Shown piece by piece: positions 26,694-35,506 of a stretch of 64,000 nt of DNA. Source of the stretch: Lachnospiraceae bacterium AC2029 (GTDB lineage: Bacteria > Bacillota > Clostridia > Lachnospirales > Lachnospiraceae); NCBI GenBank assembly GCA_000703065.1, contig JNLK01000001.1, forward strand, positions 1,178,001-1,242,000, given 5' to 3'. A program made the position numbers and the translations under genes. Position 1 is the stretch's first letter. Every line of letters begins with the position of its first letter. The notes under the pieces were generated by a model. It was not told where the DNA came from. It did not search any database and was given only the letters and a program-made list of their open reading frames with translations.

Positions 26694-26729
26694 ACGGAAA
26701 ACTCCCGGCATTTTCTGTATGCCGGGAGT
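26694..26729 (-). terminator. Terminator after right variant gene
   Basis: Mirror copy of 24689-24722: a GC-rich 11-bp stem with T-run on the minus strand. Confidence 0.85.
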
Positions 26730-26805
26730 ATTTGATCTCATTTCTTTCTTGCGTTTTAATGTTTTTGCTGATCATCATCAACTTCTGCCTGGTTTAGGAA
26801 GACGT

Positions 26806-27510
26806 TTACGGTGTCCACTCATCGTGAGATGAGCAGTTCTTTTCTTCGATAACCCGATAATAATTCGACGGATCACGCGGCTTGTCATAACAGATCTTGA
26901 TATATACATTTGCGTTTCTGCAGCCACCATTGGTGCCAATATCTATATCGAAGACCACATCTTCCACGTTGTCCCAGATTATACCACTATACGGGAAGTC
27001 CGTTCCCCATTTGATATCAAAACTGAAAGCAAACTGTGCATAGTCTCTGGTTATCTCAAATGTTTTTCCTCCCCAAGTATCGTTTGCTTCATAAAGAATC
27101 TCCCACTTACCAAGGATGTAGTCTCCATTGTCAGCAACATCTACGATCTTTCTGCCATAGAATTTTATTGACTTGTTCATGTAGAGTCCCGCGTTACCCA
27201 TAGTCACTCTGAGAGGCTTCCACCTTCTAAGCTGCAGTTCCTTCATTCGCTTATAGTATCTGTCGGACTTCTGTCCGGTTGTCGCAGCGGCGTTGGTTGC
27301 TGCCTTCATCGCAGCTTCACTGTGAAGTGTTGCAGTTTCCGGTGTTTCAACGCTGATAGAAGCATCAATAAGTCTTCCTTGCGGTTCATCAAATGCACTA
27401 TGCGCCGAAGCCACCATCGGTGCTGCCATACTCATGGTCATTGCTGCTGCCAGTACTGCTGTAGCGAGTCTTGCTTTCTTTGCCCTGATCATACTCATCA
27501 TCTTTTTCAT
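26806..27510 (-). CDS. Small exported beta-rich protein, right variant
   Basis: 234 residues from the ATG at 27510 (AAAGGAGG 9 bases upstream). A signal peptide ends near VASAHS (residue ~37). An Ala-rich linker is followed by a basic YKRMKELQLRRWKPLR and a beta-rich domain: IKFYGRKIV, GDYILGKWE, FSFDIKWGTDFPYSG, TNGGCRNANVYIKI. It ends EEKNCSSHDEWTP like the left copy. The protein should be secreted. No family recognised; a toxin, inhibitor or matrix role is guesswork. The 5' leader hairpin and terminator are shared with the left copy. Confidence 0.7.
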   Translation of the reverse strand: MKKMMSMIRAKKARLATAVLAAAMTMSMAAPMVASAHSAFDEPQGRLIDASISVETPETATLHSEAAMKAATNAAATTGQKSDRYYKRMKELQLRRWKPLRVTMGNAGLYMNKSIKFYGRKIVDVADNGDYILGKWEILYEANDTWGGKTFEITRDYAQFAFSFDIKWGTDFPYSGIIWDNVEDVVFDIDIGTNGGCRNANVYIKICYDKPRDPSNYYRVIEEKNCSSHDEWTP

Positions 27511-27625
27511 ATTGATTTCCTCCTTTTTCGTTTCCCCGTCCGGGGTTTTTGTTTGTTTCTGATCGCAGTATATCAGGGCCTCTACATCAGAACTACAACA
27601 GTCCAAAAAAGATTTTTCAAAACAA

Positions 27626-27665
27626 TAAAAAAGCTCGAGTAGCCGATAATACAGCCACCCGAGTA
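27626..27665 (-). terminator. Terminator after right M23 gene
   Basis: Mirror copy of 23986-24024, minus-strand stem ending ACTCGAGC with TTTTTT. Confidence 0.8.
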
Positions 27666-27685
27666 TTGTTAATTCTTACATTTTC

Positions 27686-28180
27686 TCATTTAAAGAACTG
27701 CATTGGATCCACCGGTGTTCCATTCTCATGCACTTCAAAATGCAGATGCGGTGCTGTACTGATTCCTGTCTCTCCTACTGCTCCAATCTGTTGTCCTGCC
27801 TTCACCATATCTCCTGTCAGAACATCCTGTCGGCTGAGATGCTGGTATAGGGTTTCATATCCATTCCCGTGATCCACCATAATGTGATACCCACGGGCTC
27901 CGCTATATGCGACAGTAGTTACCCTCCCTGCAGCTGCTGCAATAACCGACTCTCCCATGGATGCACCTATGTCAATACCCTTATGATCCGTGGACGCACC
28001 GGCTTTCGGAGCCACACGATTACCAAAATAGGATGTTATACTCTTACTGGATGGACAAGGCCAAAGGAAAATGCCCAGATTGGTGTTCACAGAGCACTTC
28101 GCCCTGAGATCCACTTCAAACTTCTCCACATTATTATAAAAGAGCTCGTTCCTTTTTCCAAACGACGGGGTCTGGGGCAC
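27686..28180 (-). CDS. M23-family peptidase (right copy)
   Basis: 164 codons from a GTG, like the left copy. YFGNR, STDHKGIDIG, VDHGNGYETLYQHLS and HLHFEV are all present, so the zinc site looks intact and is closer to the family norm than the left copy. The N-terminal 35 residues are again not M23-like. No signal peptide is present. In-frame coding continues upstream to the edge of the duplicated arm, which suggests that the arm's edge cuts a longer ancestral reading frame. Confidence 0.75.
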   Translation of the reverse strand: MPQTPSFGKRNELFYNNVEKFEVDLRAKCSVNTNLGIFLWPCPSSKSITSYFGNRVAPKAGASTDHKGIDIGASMGESVIAAAAGRVTTVAYSGARGYHIMVDHGNGYETLYQHLSRQDVLTGDMVKAGQQIGAVGETGISTAPHLHFEVHENGTPVDPMQFFK

Positions 28181-28329
28181 CCCCAGAAGCAGTCTCCTGT
28201 ACTCTCGGTTTCCGAGATGTACATGGAGACGTTGCTTGTAAGAAGTCTACCAATTGCAGAGGGCCTCAAAACGGGACAAATATCTATTCATAGTCACTGG
28301 ATTTACCCCCTTATACTTGCGCTGCTGCC

Positions 28330-28494
28330 GTTGTCCCATCGGGACAACAACTGATCCGCCTTATTGTCCATAATCGAGTAGGAGGTGTCCCCTCCTACTC
28401 GATGTCGCGTTGGCCGGCAAATGTGCGTGCAAGCACGCCCGCTTGCCGGCCGTATCGCGCAAAGTAAAGAGCAGCCTCAATTGAAGCTGCTCTT
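28330..28494. repeat. Cluster of four strong hairpins outside the right arm
   Basis: 28330-28348 GTTGTCCC-ATC-GGGACAAC has the same build as the palindromes at 22982-23347. Then follow 28373-28403 (13-bp perfect arms ATCGAGTAGGAGG), 28412-28451 (GGCCGGCAA/TTGCCGGCC with an inner GCGTGC/GCACGC), and 28467-28494 (AAGAGCAGC/GCTGCTCTT). The rest of 28181-28773 shows no supported gene. Confidence 0.75.
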
Positions 28495-28728
28495 CATAAA
28501 TCCGCATATCTCTGTCATTCCACTGCCTGGTGTTATCTCGTTTTGTCCTGTTTTCTTTCCCTTGTTTTTTCCCTTATCAGCTTCGCGGACACCCTCGACA
28601 CGGTATAACACCTCGTAACATCATAGGGCGTTCATTATTCATTAACCCCTTATGGAATAAGGCTTCTCAGTGATTTTGGCGTGTCCTTTTAACACCATAT
28701 AAGAGCTATCAGAAAGCACTCTTTCGAA

Positions 28729-28772
28729 TTCCGAATTATGTTCTAACAATCATCCCGACAAACGAGAATTTG
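28729..28772. repeat. 45-bp dispersed repeat, copy 2
   Basis: Partner of 20476-20520. It lies directly after the stop of the HIT gene. Confidence 0.75.
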
Positions 28773-28773
28773 C

Positions 28774-29175
28774 TTACATCTTCACTTTATCAAATACAGT
28801 TTGAAGTTCTTCCTTCGCCCCTTCAAATTTAGGCCAGGCATCAATTCCATCATTACTTTTACGAGGGATAATATGGATATGAAAATGATTAACCGACTGT
28901 CCTGCACTCTCATCGCTGGCGTTAAGCAAATTTATACCATCGTAACCACAGTTTTCTGTTAAATGATTCGATACTCGTTTTACGGTATTCATAACAGCAG
29001 AAAGCGTTTCTGAATCGCAATCCAATATATTCTTGCAATGTTTTTTGGGGATAACAAGTATATGACCATCAACATCCTTGGCAATATCCATAAATGCGAG
29101 TGTTTCGTTGTTCTCATATATTCTCAACCCTTGAATTTCACCGGATGCTATTTTACAAAATATACACTCTTCCAT
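28774..29175 (-). CDS. HIT-family nucleotide hydrolase
   Basis: 133 residues, starting at 29175 with GGAGG 5 bases upstream. CIFCKIASGEI at the N-terminus and HFHIHIIPR (histidine triad) near residue 100 place it in the HIT/Hint group of nucleoside phosphoramidate hydrolases. Complete. It follows the GrpB gene at 29244 on the same strand by about 70 bp. Confidence 0.9.
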   Translation of the reverse strand: MEECIFCKIASGEIQGLRIYENNETLAFMDIAKDVDGHILVIPKKHCKNILDCDSETLSAVMNTVKRVSNHLTENCGYDGINLLNASDESAGQSVNHFHIHIIPRKSNDGIDAWPKFEGAKEELQTVFDKVKM

Positions 29176-29243
29176 TTGTACCTCCACAAATACCGATTGT
29201 CGGTCTAGAAGTCCTTTTATTGTTTGCTCATAATCAGAATATA

Positions 29244-29810
29244 TCAGTATCGGTCTCCATATTCCTTTCGTGCTTCTGCCGTCCATTTGGAGATGAAATC
29301 CGTCTTCGCATCTGTATATGCATCCCGGTCATGCTCATATTGTTTCCAAAGCCGGAGTTTCAAGGTTTCATATTCTTTTGCCACGGCAGGATGCTCGTTC
29401 AAATAATCACGGAAGTACAGTTCATCATTGTCCCCGGCGTACCGCAGATGGATATGATATACTTTATCCGCAAATCCGTTTTCAGTATATCCCTTATTAA
29501 GTGAAATCCGGTTTGCCTCGGCGTACATGACGGTAAAACCGCTCTGTTCCAATAGTTGTGCTATATCTTTCATGTCAGCGCTTTGAGGAATCTCAATCAT
29601 CACATCAACGATATTTTTAGCCCATATTCCCTGAATGGCGGTGCTTCCGATATGACTGATCCGCACAACAGGCTGAGCAGCTAAAAGACCGGTCAGCGTT
29701 TGCCTGATCTCATTGAAGCTATCTTTCCACTGATCATCGTGCGGCACAAGAAAGATGGGAAACAATGCCCATAACTCTTCCAATGTCATTTTAGATAAAT
29801 CTTTTCCCAT
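29244..29810 (-). CDS. GrpB/UPF0157-family protein
   Basis: 188 residues, starting at 29810 with GGAGG 8 bases upstream. ISHIGSTAIQGIWAKNIVDVMI and the C-terminal YTDAKTDFISKW are typical of the family, whose fold is nucleotidyltransferase-like. The biochemical role is unproven. A second GrpB domain is in the fusion at 9997. Confidence 0.85.
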   Translation of the reverse strand: MGKDLSKMTLEELWALFPIFLVPHDDQWKDSFNEIRQTLTGLLAAQPVVRISHIGSTAIQGIWAKNIVDVMIEIPQSADMKDIAQLLEQSGFTVMYAEANRISLNKGYTENGFADKVYHIHLRYAGDNDELYFRDYLNEHPAVAKEYETLKLRLWKQYEHDRDAYTDAKTDFISKWTAEARKEYGDRY

Positions 29811-29908
29811 GCCAAAGGCCTCCATTCATCATTCCAGCTTTCTTCCGTTGACAGGAATTCACCCCGGCTTGCGGCCGGGATAGCTTCTCTTTGACGGAGT
29901 ATGAAGAG

Positions 29909-31570
29909 CTACTTGTGAACCAGCAGCGACTGCCCCGTCATCTCCGCCGGTTTTTCCATCCCCATCATATCGATCAGCGTAGGGGCTATGTCAGCCAGAC
30001 GGCCCCCTTCTCTCAGGGTGTAGTCGGAATCATAATTTACAAGAATGACGGGAACCGGATTCGACGTGTGGGCGGTCCAGGGTTCTCCCGTCTCGGAGTC
30101 CACCATCACCTCCGCATTTCCATGATCTGCACAAATGAGCAACTGGCCATTCACTTCTTCTACGCAGTCTACCAACCGTCCGATGCACGTATCGATTGAA
30201 GTGATGGCCTCTATCGTGGCCTTCTCCACACCGGTATGCCCTACCATATCCGAGTTGGCAAAATTCGCGATGATCACGTCATACTCCCCGGAACGGATCT
30301 TTTCAAGCATGGTGTCACATACCTCATTTACACTCATTTCCGGCTTCAGATCATACGTGGCGACCTTCGGTGACGGAATCAGAAAACGATCCTCCCCTTC
30401 AAATGCCTCATCAACACCGCCATTAAAAAATGAGGTCACATGGGCATATTTCTCCGTCTCTGCAATCCTTGCCTGCTTCATACCGTTTGCCGCAATCCAC
30501 TCACCAAAGGTATTGGTAAGCGTCACCTTTTCGAAGGCAACCTCCTTATTCGGGATGGTCGAATCATAGTCTGTAAAGCAGGTATAGCACACCTGCTTGC
30601 GAGGCCCTCTGTCAAAGCCGTCAAACTCATCGCAACAGAAGGTGCGGGTAATCTGCTTGGCACGATCCGGGCGGAAATTGAAGAAGATAATGGAATCACC
30701 GTCATTAATCGTTGCCACCGGGGAACCATCCTGCATTATGACTGTCGGCAGAACGAACTCATCTGTCTCGCCCTTTTCATAAGATTGCGTCACAGCCTCT
30801 ATGGCGGATGCTGCTGTCACGCCTTCCCCGCGGGTCATGCATAGATAGGCCTTCTCGATACGATCCCAATTGTTATCCCTGTCCATAGCATAATAGCGAC
30901 CTCCCACTGTGGCGATCCTGCCACAGCCGATCCTGTCCATCTCTTTCTGCAGTTCCTGAATATACCCTTTTCCTGCGTCCGTGGCCGTATCCCGCCCATC
31001 CAAAAAGCAATGCACATATACCTTCTCAAGCCCGTGACGTTTTGCCAGCTCCAGCAGTGCATAGAGATGGGAATTATGGCTGTGCACGCCGCCATCGGAG
31101 ACCAGGCCATACAGATGAAGGCTTGTCCCCTTTTCCTTTGCGTTATTTACTGCCTTCAGAAGTGCCGCATTTTCATAAAATGCACCATTCTCGATCTCCT
31201 TGGAGATCCGTACCAGATCCTGGTCTACCACCCTTCCGGCACCGATATTCAGGTGCCCTACCTCAGAGCTTCCCATCTGTCCTTCCGGAAGACCTACCGC
31301 CAGGCCGCTGGCCTCGCACGTTACATATGGGCACTCCTTCCTCAGCCTGTCCAACACGGGCGTGTCAGCCATGGCGATCGCATTGTGTTCCTTCTGCTCA
31401 CTCACCCCAAAGCCGTCAAGGATCAGAAGAACCGTCGGCCTCTTCCTGTCCGACTTCTTCGTCTCCTGCCCTTTTTTCTCTCCGCGTTGTACGATAAATA
31501 CGATCGTCACAACCAAAAGGACTGCCAATAACAAAACCGGAAGTAATACCTTCAAACGTTTTGTTTTCAT
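29909..31570 (-). CDS. gpmI: Membrane-anchored cofactor-independent phosphoglycerate mutase
   Basis: 553 residues. The start at 31570 follows AGGGAG by 7 bases. Residues ~5-27 form one hydrophobic segment with basic residues before it, then a charged linker, then a complete alkaline-phosphatase-type iPGM domain from RPTVLLILDGFG. Catalytic features are present: QMGSSEVGHLNIG (phosphoryl Ser), DGRDTATDAG, RYYAMDRDNNWDR, FFNFRPDRAKQI, ANSDMVGHTG and CADHGNAE. Normal GpmI is a soluble glycolytic enzyme of about 510 residues. Here the N-terminus would anchor it, probably with the enzyme outside the membrane. It may have taken up another phosphotransfer role. Confidence 0.85.
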   Translation of the reverse strand: MKTKRLKVLLPVLLLAVLLVVTIVFIVQRGEKKGQETKKSDRKRPTVLLILDGFGVSEQKEHNAIAMADTPVLDRLRKECPYVTCEASGLAVGLPEGQMGSSEVGHLNIGAGRVVDQDLVRISKEIENGAFYENAALLKAVNNAKEKGTSLHLYGLVSDGGVHSHNSHLYALLELAKRHGLEKVYVHCFLDGRDTATDAGKGYIQELQKEMDRIGCGRIATVGGRYYAMDRDNNWDRIEKAYLCMTRGEGVTAASAIEAVTQSYEKGETDEFVLPTVIMQDGSPVATINDGDSIIFFNFRPDRAKQITRTFCCDEFDGFDRGPRKQVCYTCFTDYDSTIPNKEVAFEKVTLTNTFGEWIAANGMKQARIAETEKYAHVTSFFNGGVDEAFEGEDRFLIPSPKVATYDLKPEMSVNEVCDTMLEKIRSGEYDVIIANFANSDMVGHTGVEKATIEAITSIDTCIGRLVDCVEEVNGQLLICADHGNAEVMVDSETGEPWTAHTSNPVPVILVNYDSDYTLREGGRLADIAPTLIDMMGMEKPAEMTGQSLLVHK

Positions 31571-31652
31571 TGTATGTCTCCCTTCATCTCTATTCATTTA
31601 AACCACCTTTAATTTGAACCGGTCATCAGGGTTTTCTGTTTAACATCTCTTC

Positions 31653-32918
31653 TTACATCTTGAGGAAATGTGCCGTATCATTTTCCTTTGTTCTCGTAAG
31701 CTTATAAGGAATTCCATGCTCCTTCAGCTGATCAAAGAATGCATTCAGATAATCATTTCCCTCAAAGCTCTGCTGGATGGAAAGGAACAGGATTCCGTTC
31801 ACGGCTGCAAGCTCTGTCAGGAAGGGATTTGCCTTTGGCACATGGGTCCAGAATTCAAGGATGTAAGGTTCAACCGAAGCATACTTCCACTTTCCGACAT
31901 AACTGACCATATAGGTAAAGTAACGGATTCCGCCCATGAGCATCTGTGCATATGCACCGCACTTTGCCTCCACTGTGGGTGCCATCTTTAACACCATCCT
32001 CGATCTTGCGGCAGTGACGGCCATGGACTGCTTTACCCGGTCGGCATCGCTCTGCATGAATGTCATTCCGCGGTAAGCCGTTGCCTGGAGATCAAAGGGC
32101 ATCTTCTTCATTTTGTCCGAGAACTGGAATACATTGGTACCCACGCAATTATGATGTGTTTCCGGAGCCCCCAGCATAGGCCGACCGTTATATACATAGG
32201 AACTGTTAAACGGTCGCTCCGTCTGAGGATGGATGGAATGGATTGCTCTTGTCATCAGAAGTGAAAGCATCGTTCCCGGACTTGCCTCATATTCCTGGCA
32301 GAACCGGACGAATTCCGCCTCCGGGATCTTCACATCGTTGATGTATGCCTTTCCATCGGATCTTGCACCTCCGTCATTGATAATGGAAAAGGCTTCCGGA
32401 AGACTCGGTGCCGGGATTTTGGAAGGATCCATTTCCGGGAAGAGATCTACCGGATCCGCCGATTCCTCCGGACGGATTTCATCCTCCAAAGTCCGTATCC
32501 CCGTGTGATCCTGAATACCGTAGCGTCCCTCACAGTAATAGTAAAGCAGCGTTGAAAATACCATATACATTCCAGTTCCGTCGGCGATCCCGTGGTAGAT
32601 GTCCAGGAATATCCGGTCATCCTTAAAGCACACAGCCCAGACATGGAAATTCGTCTCTTCGGCAGCAAGCGTGATCTGACGATCCGTGTTAAGAAGCACA
32701 ACGGGTGCCGGATTCTCTTCGTAATAGAGCTCCGTTTCATTCTTTTTCATCTGAAGGGACAGATACGGATATCTCTTCGAAGTATTTTCCACTGCCTTCT
32801 GAAGTGTTTCGCCGTCCACCACATCCTTCATCTGCACCTCAAGCCGCACCGAGTAGTCGCCACCCATTCCTTGACTGCCGTAAACATGCAGTAAATCGCC
32901 ATCTGTAATTCTTATCAT
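31653..32918 (-). CDS. Condensation-domain-like acyltransferase
   Basis: 421 residues, starting at 32918 with GGAGG 8 bases upstream; a longer frame runs back through a hairpin and is not believed. YHGIADGTG near residue 135 is the HxxxDG active site of the CoA-dependent acyltransferase/condensation superfamily (alcohol acyltransferase, PapA-like). A second part contains FNSSYVYNGRPML, near the usual DFG-like channel position. It stands alone with no synthetase modules, so it probably acylates a small alcohol or lipid. Confidence 0.7.
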   Translation of the reverse strand: MIRITDGDLLHVYGSQGMGGDYSVRLEVQMKDVVDGETLQKAVENTSKRYPYLSLQMKKNETELYYEENPAPVVLLNTDRQITLAAEETNFHVWAVCFKDDRIFLDIYHGIADGTGMYMVFSTLLYYYCEGRYGIQDHTGIRTLEDEIRPEESADPVDLFPEMDPSKIPAPSLPEAFSIINDGGARSDGKAYINDVKIPEAEFVRFCQEYEASPGTMLSLLMTRAIHSIHPQTERPFNSSYVYNGRPMLGAPETHHNCVGTNVFQFSDKMKKMPFDLQATAYRGMTFMQSDADRVKQSMAVTAARSRMVLKMAPTVEAKCGAYAQMLMGGIRYFTYMVSYVGKWKYASVEPYILEFWTHVPKANPFLTELAAVNGILFLSIQQSFEGNDYLNAFFDQLKEHGIPYKLTRTKENDTAHFLKM

Positions 32919-32953
32919 TTTTAACTCCTCCATTCTCGAAATACAAATCGTTA

Positions 32954-33042
32954 AGGAAAGAATCGAAGATGATGCAAACGAAAAAGCAGTCTTACATTTT
33001 TCGATAACTGCCCCTTCGTTTGCATCAATTTCGATTTTTCCT
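32954..33042. repeat. Long hairpin upstream of the acyltransferase
   Basis: The arm 32954-32982 (AGGAAAgAATCGAA..TGATGCAAACGAA) pairs with 33015-33042 over about 28 bp with one bulge and two mismatches. An inner GCAGT/ACTGC extends it. No T-run follows, so a terminator is unlikely. It may be a MITE or a leader control structure. Confidence 0.7.
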
Positions 33043-33221
33043 GGTTGAACAAAGCGCGTCCGGGGTACCACCACATATGGGATTTCAATCTTTTCGCTCT
33101 TTGTCAATCAATATATCACATGTTGAGAAAAATGAATATCAAATACTCAGATATTCTTTTTTAAGGCAACACAAATAAGCCTCACGAGGAAGCTTTTTTT
33201 GAAGTATTCAGTTTCCGCTTC

Positions 33222-34397
33222 TCAACATAGCATATGAGGAATCGGCGATGTAAAATACTTTTCCGCAGGCAATGGGATAATATTCCCACCACAGGAAGAG
33301 CATTTACACACATCTTTGTTGTAAAGCAACTTGATAATATCCGGTGCATCAAGATTCTTAAGCCGTGATATGTATTGCCTGCATCCCAATAGGTTGCGGC
33401 ATAAGGTTATCTTCCTGCTTTTGTTGCGTGATGACAGCAATCCATAATGCCGTATTCGGACGAAACGTTTGGGAGGAACATGCATCAAGAACCTGCGAAT
33501 GAATTCTTCTCCGGAAAGACTAAGTTCTTTCCACTGACCATGGTTCTTGTAATCTTTAACCGTAAATGTAACGGTTGAATCAGTCATGCATTTAATACGA
33601 TAGTTGCTTATGGCTATACGGTGGGTGTACTTGCCAAGATATTTGATCACGGATTCAGCACCCTTAAAAGGTTTTTTGCAATAAGGAATCCATTCTTTGG
33701 CATAGCAAGTATCCAAAAGTTCCTTGAAAACATAATGATTTTTAAGCGGTTCCGCTGTGCCATGGAATTCCAGCTTTCCATCTGACCAAAGCTGTTTTAA
33801 TTCCGCGAGATACTTACCGCGGAATACTTTCGAGATAACCTTGATGGGAAGAAAGAAATCTTCTCCGTTATCCTTCCAATGATTCTTAGGATCAAGTCCT
33901 CCGCCAAGTACTATGGAGTGTATATGCGGATGGAAATTCATCTCGCTCCCCCAGGTATGAAGGATACATATATAGCCTATGTCGGATCCGAGATGTTTTT
34001 TATCTGACGCCAGCTCACTTAAGGTATCGGATGCAGCGTGGTACAGAGCGTTGTAAAGAAGCTTCTGGTTGCTGTATATGACTGGATTCAGCTCTTCCGG
34101 AACAGTAAAGACTACATGAAAGTATGGTGCATCCAAGACATCCTCTCTGCGGGCATCTACCCACTTTTCCTTCGGGAATTCCTGGCACATGGGACAACAC
34201 CTATCCCGGCAGGAATTATAATGGATAGAAACGCAGCCACAGTCTTCACATACGCTTATGTTTACGCCAAAGGCACCTGTCTTGCAATTCATGATGTGAT
34301 AAGCGGCTTTTCTCTGAACTGCGGAAAGTACATGACTTTTTTCATAAGAAGGATAAAAGCGATTGAACACATCCTGAATTGTACAGTCGGCGCTCAT
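33222..34397 (-). CDS. IS91-family transposase
   Basis: 391 residues. N-terminal zinc-binding part (CEDCGCVSIHYNSCRDRCCPMC), then the HUH-type core with FHPHIHSIVLGGG and a tyrosine-bearing helix around GKYTHRIAISNYRI. Typical of IS91-family rolling-circle transposases. It overlaps the recombinase gene by 4 bp (ATGA), an arrangement known for some IS91 relatives. Terminal sequences of the element were not located. Confidence 0.9.
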   Translation of the reverse strand: MSADCTIQDVFNRFYPSYEKSHVLSAVQRKAAYHIMNCKTGAFGVNISVCEDCGCVSIHYNSCRDRCCPMCQEFPKEKWVDARREDVLDAPYFHVVFTVPEELNPVIYSNQKLLYNALYHAASDTLSELASDKKHLGSDIGYICILHTWGSEMNFHPHIHSIVLGGGLDPKNHWKDNGEDFFLPIKVISKVFRGKYLAELKQLWSDGKLEFHGTAEPLKNHYVFKELLDTCYAKEWIPYCKKPFKGAESVIKYLGKYTHRIAISNYRIKCMTDSTVTFTVKDYKNHGQWKELSLSGEEFIRRFLMHVPPKRFVRIRHYGLLSSRNKSRKITLCRNLLGCRQYISRLKNLDAPDIIKLLYNKDVCKCSSCGGNIIPLPAEKYFTSPIPHMLC

Positions 34398-35242
34398 GCT
34401 TCGTCACCCCTCGGATTATCAAAAGGACTGCGAATTCCAAGCAGACTCTTGTTGCTGACATGGATATATACTTCTGTAGATCTCGGGTCCACATGTCCGA
34501 GCAGTGCCTGAATATATTTAATGTCAACACCGTTTTCAAACAGATGGCTGGCAAAACTGTGTCGGCAACAATGACTGGAGACATGTCTGGTAATGCCGGC
34601 TCTGGCTGCACTTTTTTTAAAGTACTGGTTGATACTGTTCTTATTCAGATACGTCCCGGTCCATGAACTGGGGAAGAGAATGCCTCTGGGTTTTCCGCAC
34701 TTAAACCAGTATTCGGTCAGGAGATCGAGGTTACGGTCAGAGAGGATCGTATACCGATCCCTCCTGCTCTTGCTTTCGCGGACATGGATAGTCCTGTTGG
34801 TGCGAGATATATTGTCATAATGAAGATGTACAACTTCCGACACTCTCAGGCCGGAAGAATACATGGTAGCGATGATCGCTTTGTGTTTAAGATTAGGCGT
34901 ATGGTCTATGATACTCTGTATCTCCTCCCTTGACAGGACCGTGGGCAGGGTATGATCCAGCTTCATTCTGGGGATATCCTCATCGTCCCAGTTCATCTTC
35001 AGGATCCGTTTATAGAAGAAGCGGATCGAAGAATGATAATGGTTATAAGTCTGGGGAGCCAGTCCGCTAAGTCGTTTTTCAGTAAGGAACGCTTCAACGT
35101 CGTCTGTTGTAAGAGAGGAAATGTCTTTGTTAACAATGCGCAGGAAATAATCTACAGAGTTGCAGTAAGCATCAATCGTAGATTCCTTCAGGTTCCGCTT
35201 CTGTGCTTCATTGCGGATCTGAGCAAAAATATCTTCGTACAT
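34394..35242 (-). CDS. Tyrosine recombinase coupled to the IS91 transposase
   Basis: 282 residues. Core-binding domain 1-90, then the catalytic domain with Arg in YSSGLRVSEVVHL, HSFASH and a late His in LGHVDPRSTEVYIHV carrying the nucleophile Tyr. All the R-H-R-H-Y set appears present. The stop overlaps the transposase ATG, so the two are translated together. Confidence 0.9.
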   Translation of the reverse strand: MYEDIFAQIRNEAQKRNLKESTIDAYCNSVDYFLRIVNKDISSLTTDDVEAFLTEKRLSGLAPQTYNHYHSSIRFFYKRILKMNWDDEDIPRMKLDHTLPTVLSREEIQSIIDHTPNLKHKAIIATMYSSGLRVSEVVHLHYDNISRTNRTIHVRESKSRRDRYTILSDRNLDLLTEYWFKCGKPRGILFPSSWTGTYLNKNSINQYFKKSAARAGITRHVSSHCCRHSFASHLFENGVDIKYIQALLGHVDPRSTEVYIHVSNKSLLGIRSPFDNPRGDEA

Positions 35243-35506
35243 AAAAACCTCCTTGAAAGTAGTGTTTACAGAGACAACTACCCATCAGGAGGTGCATTGG
35301 CATCATAATTCCGGTTGCGGAAGACGCCTGAAAATGTTATTCTTTTCATAGGCAGTGGGGCTTTCCGTATTTATTTGTTTTGTGTGGTAACTTAACAATA
35401 TCGGATTACGAAAAGAATTTCCACTGCTTTTTATTTTTCAATAAAGTAAAACTGCGCCATAGCCCTGGCAGGCCATCGCGCAGCGATTTTGTTCAACTTG
35501 AATTTA

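Larger units (their letters stand above)
26662..28240 (-). repeat. Right arm of the large inverted duplication
   Basis: Inverted partner of 23405-24755. It is about 230 bp longer, mainly because the small gene keeps a signal peptide. M23 genes, both terminators, leader and 3' ends are conserved between the arms. Confidence 0.85.

Noticed and set aside
32919-33107. N-terminal extension of the acyltransferase
   Set aside because: It is the translated hairpin; the ATG at 32918 has a good ribosome site.
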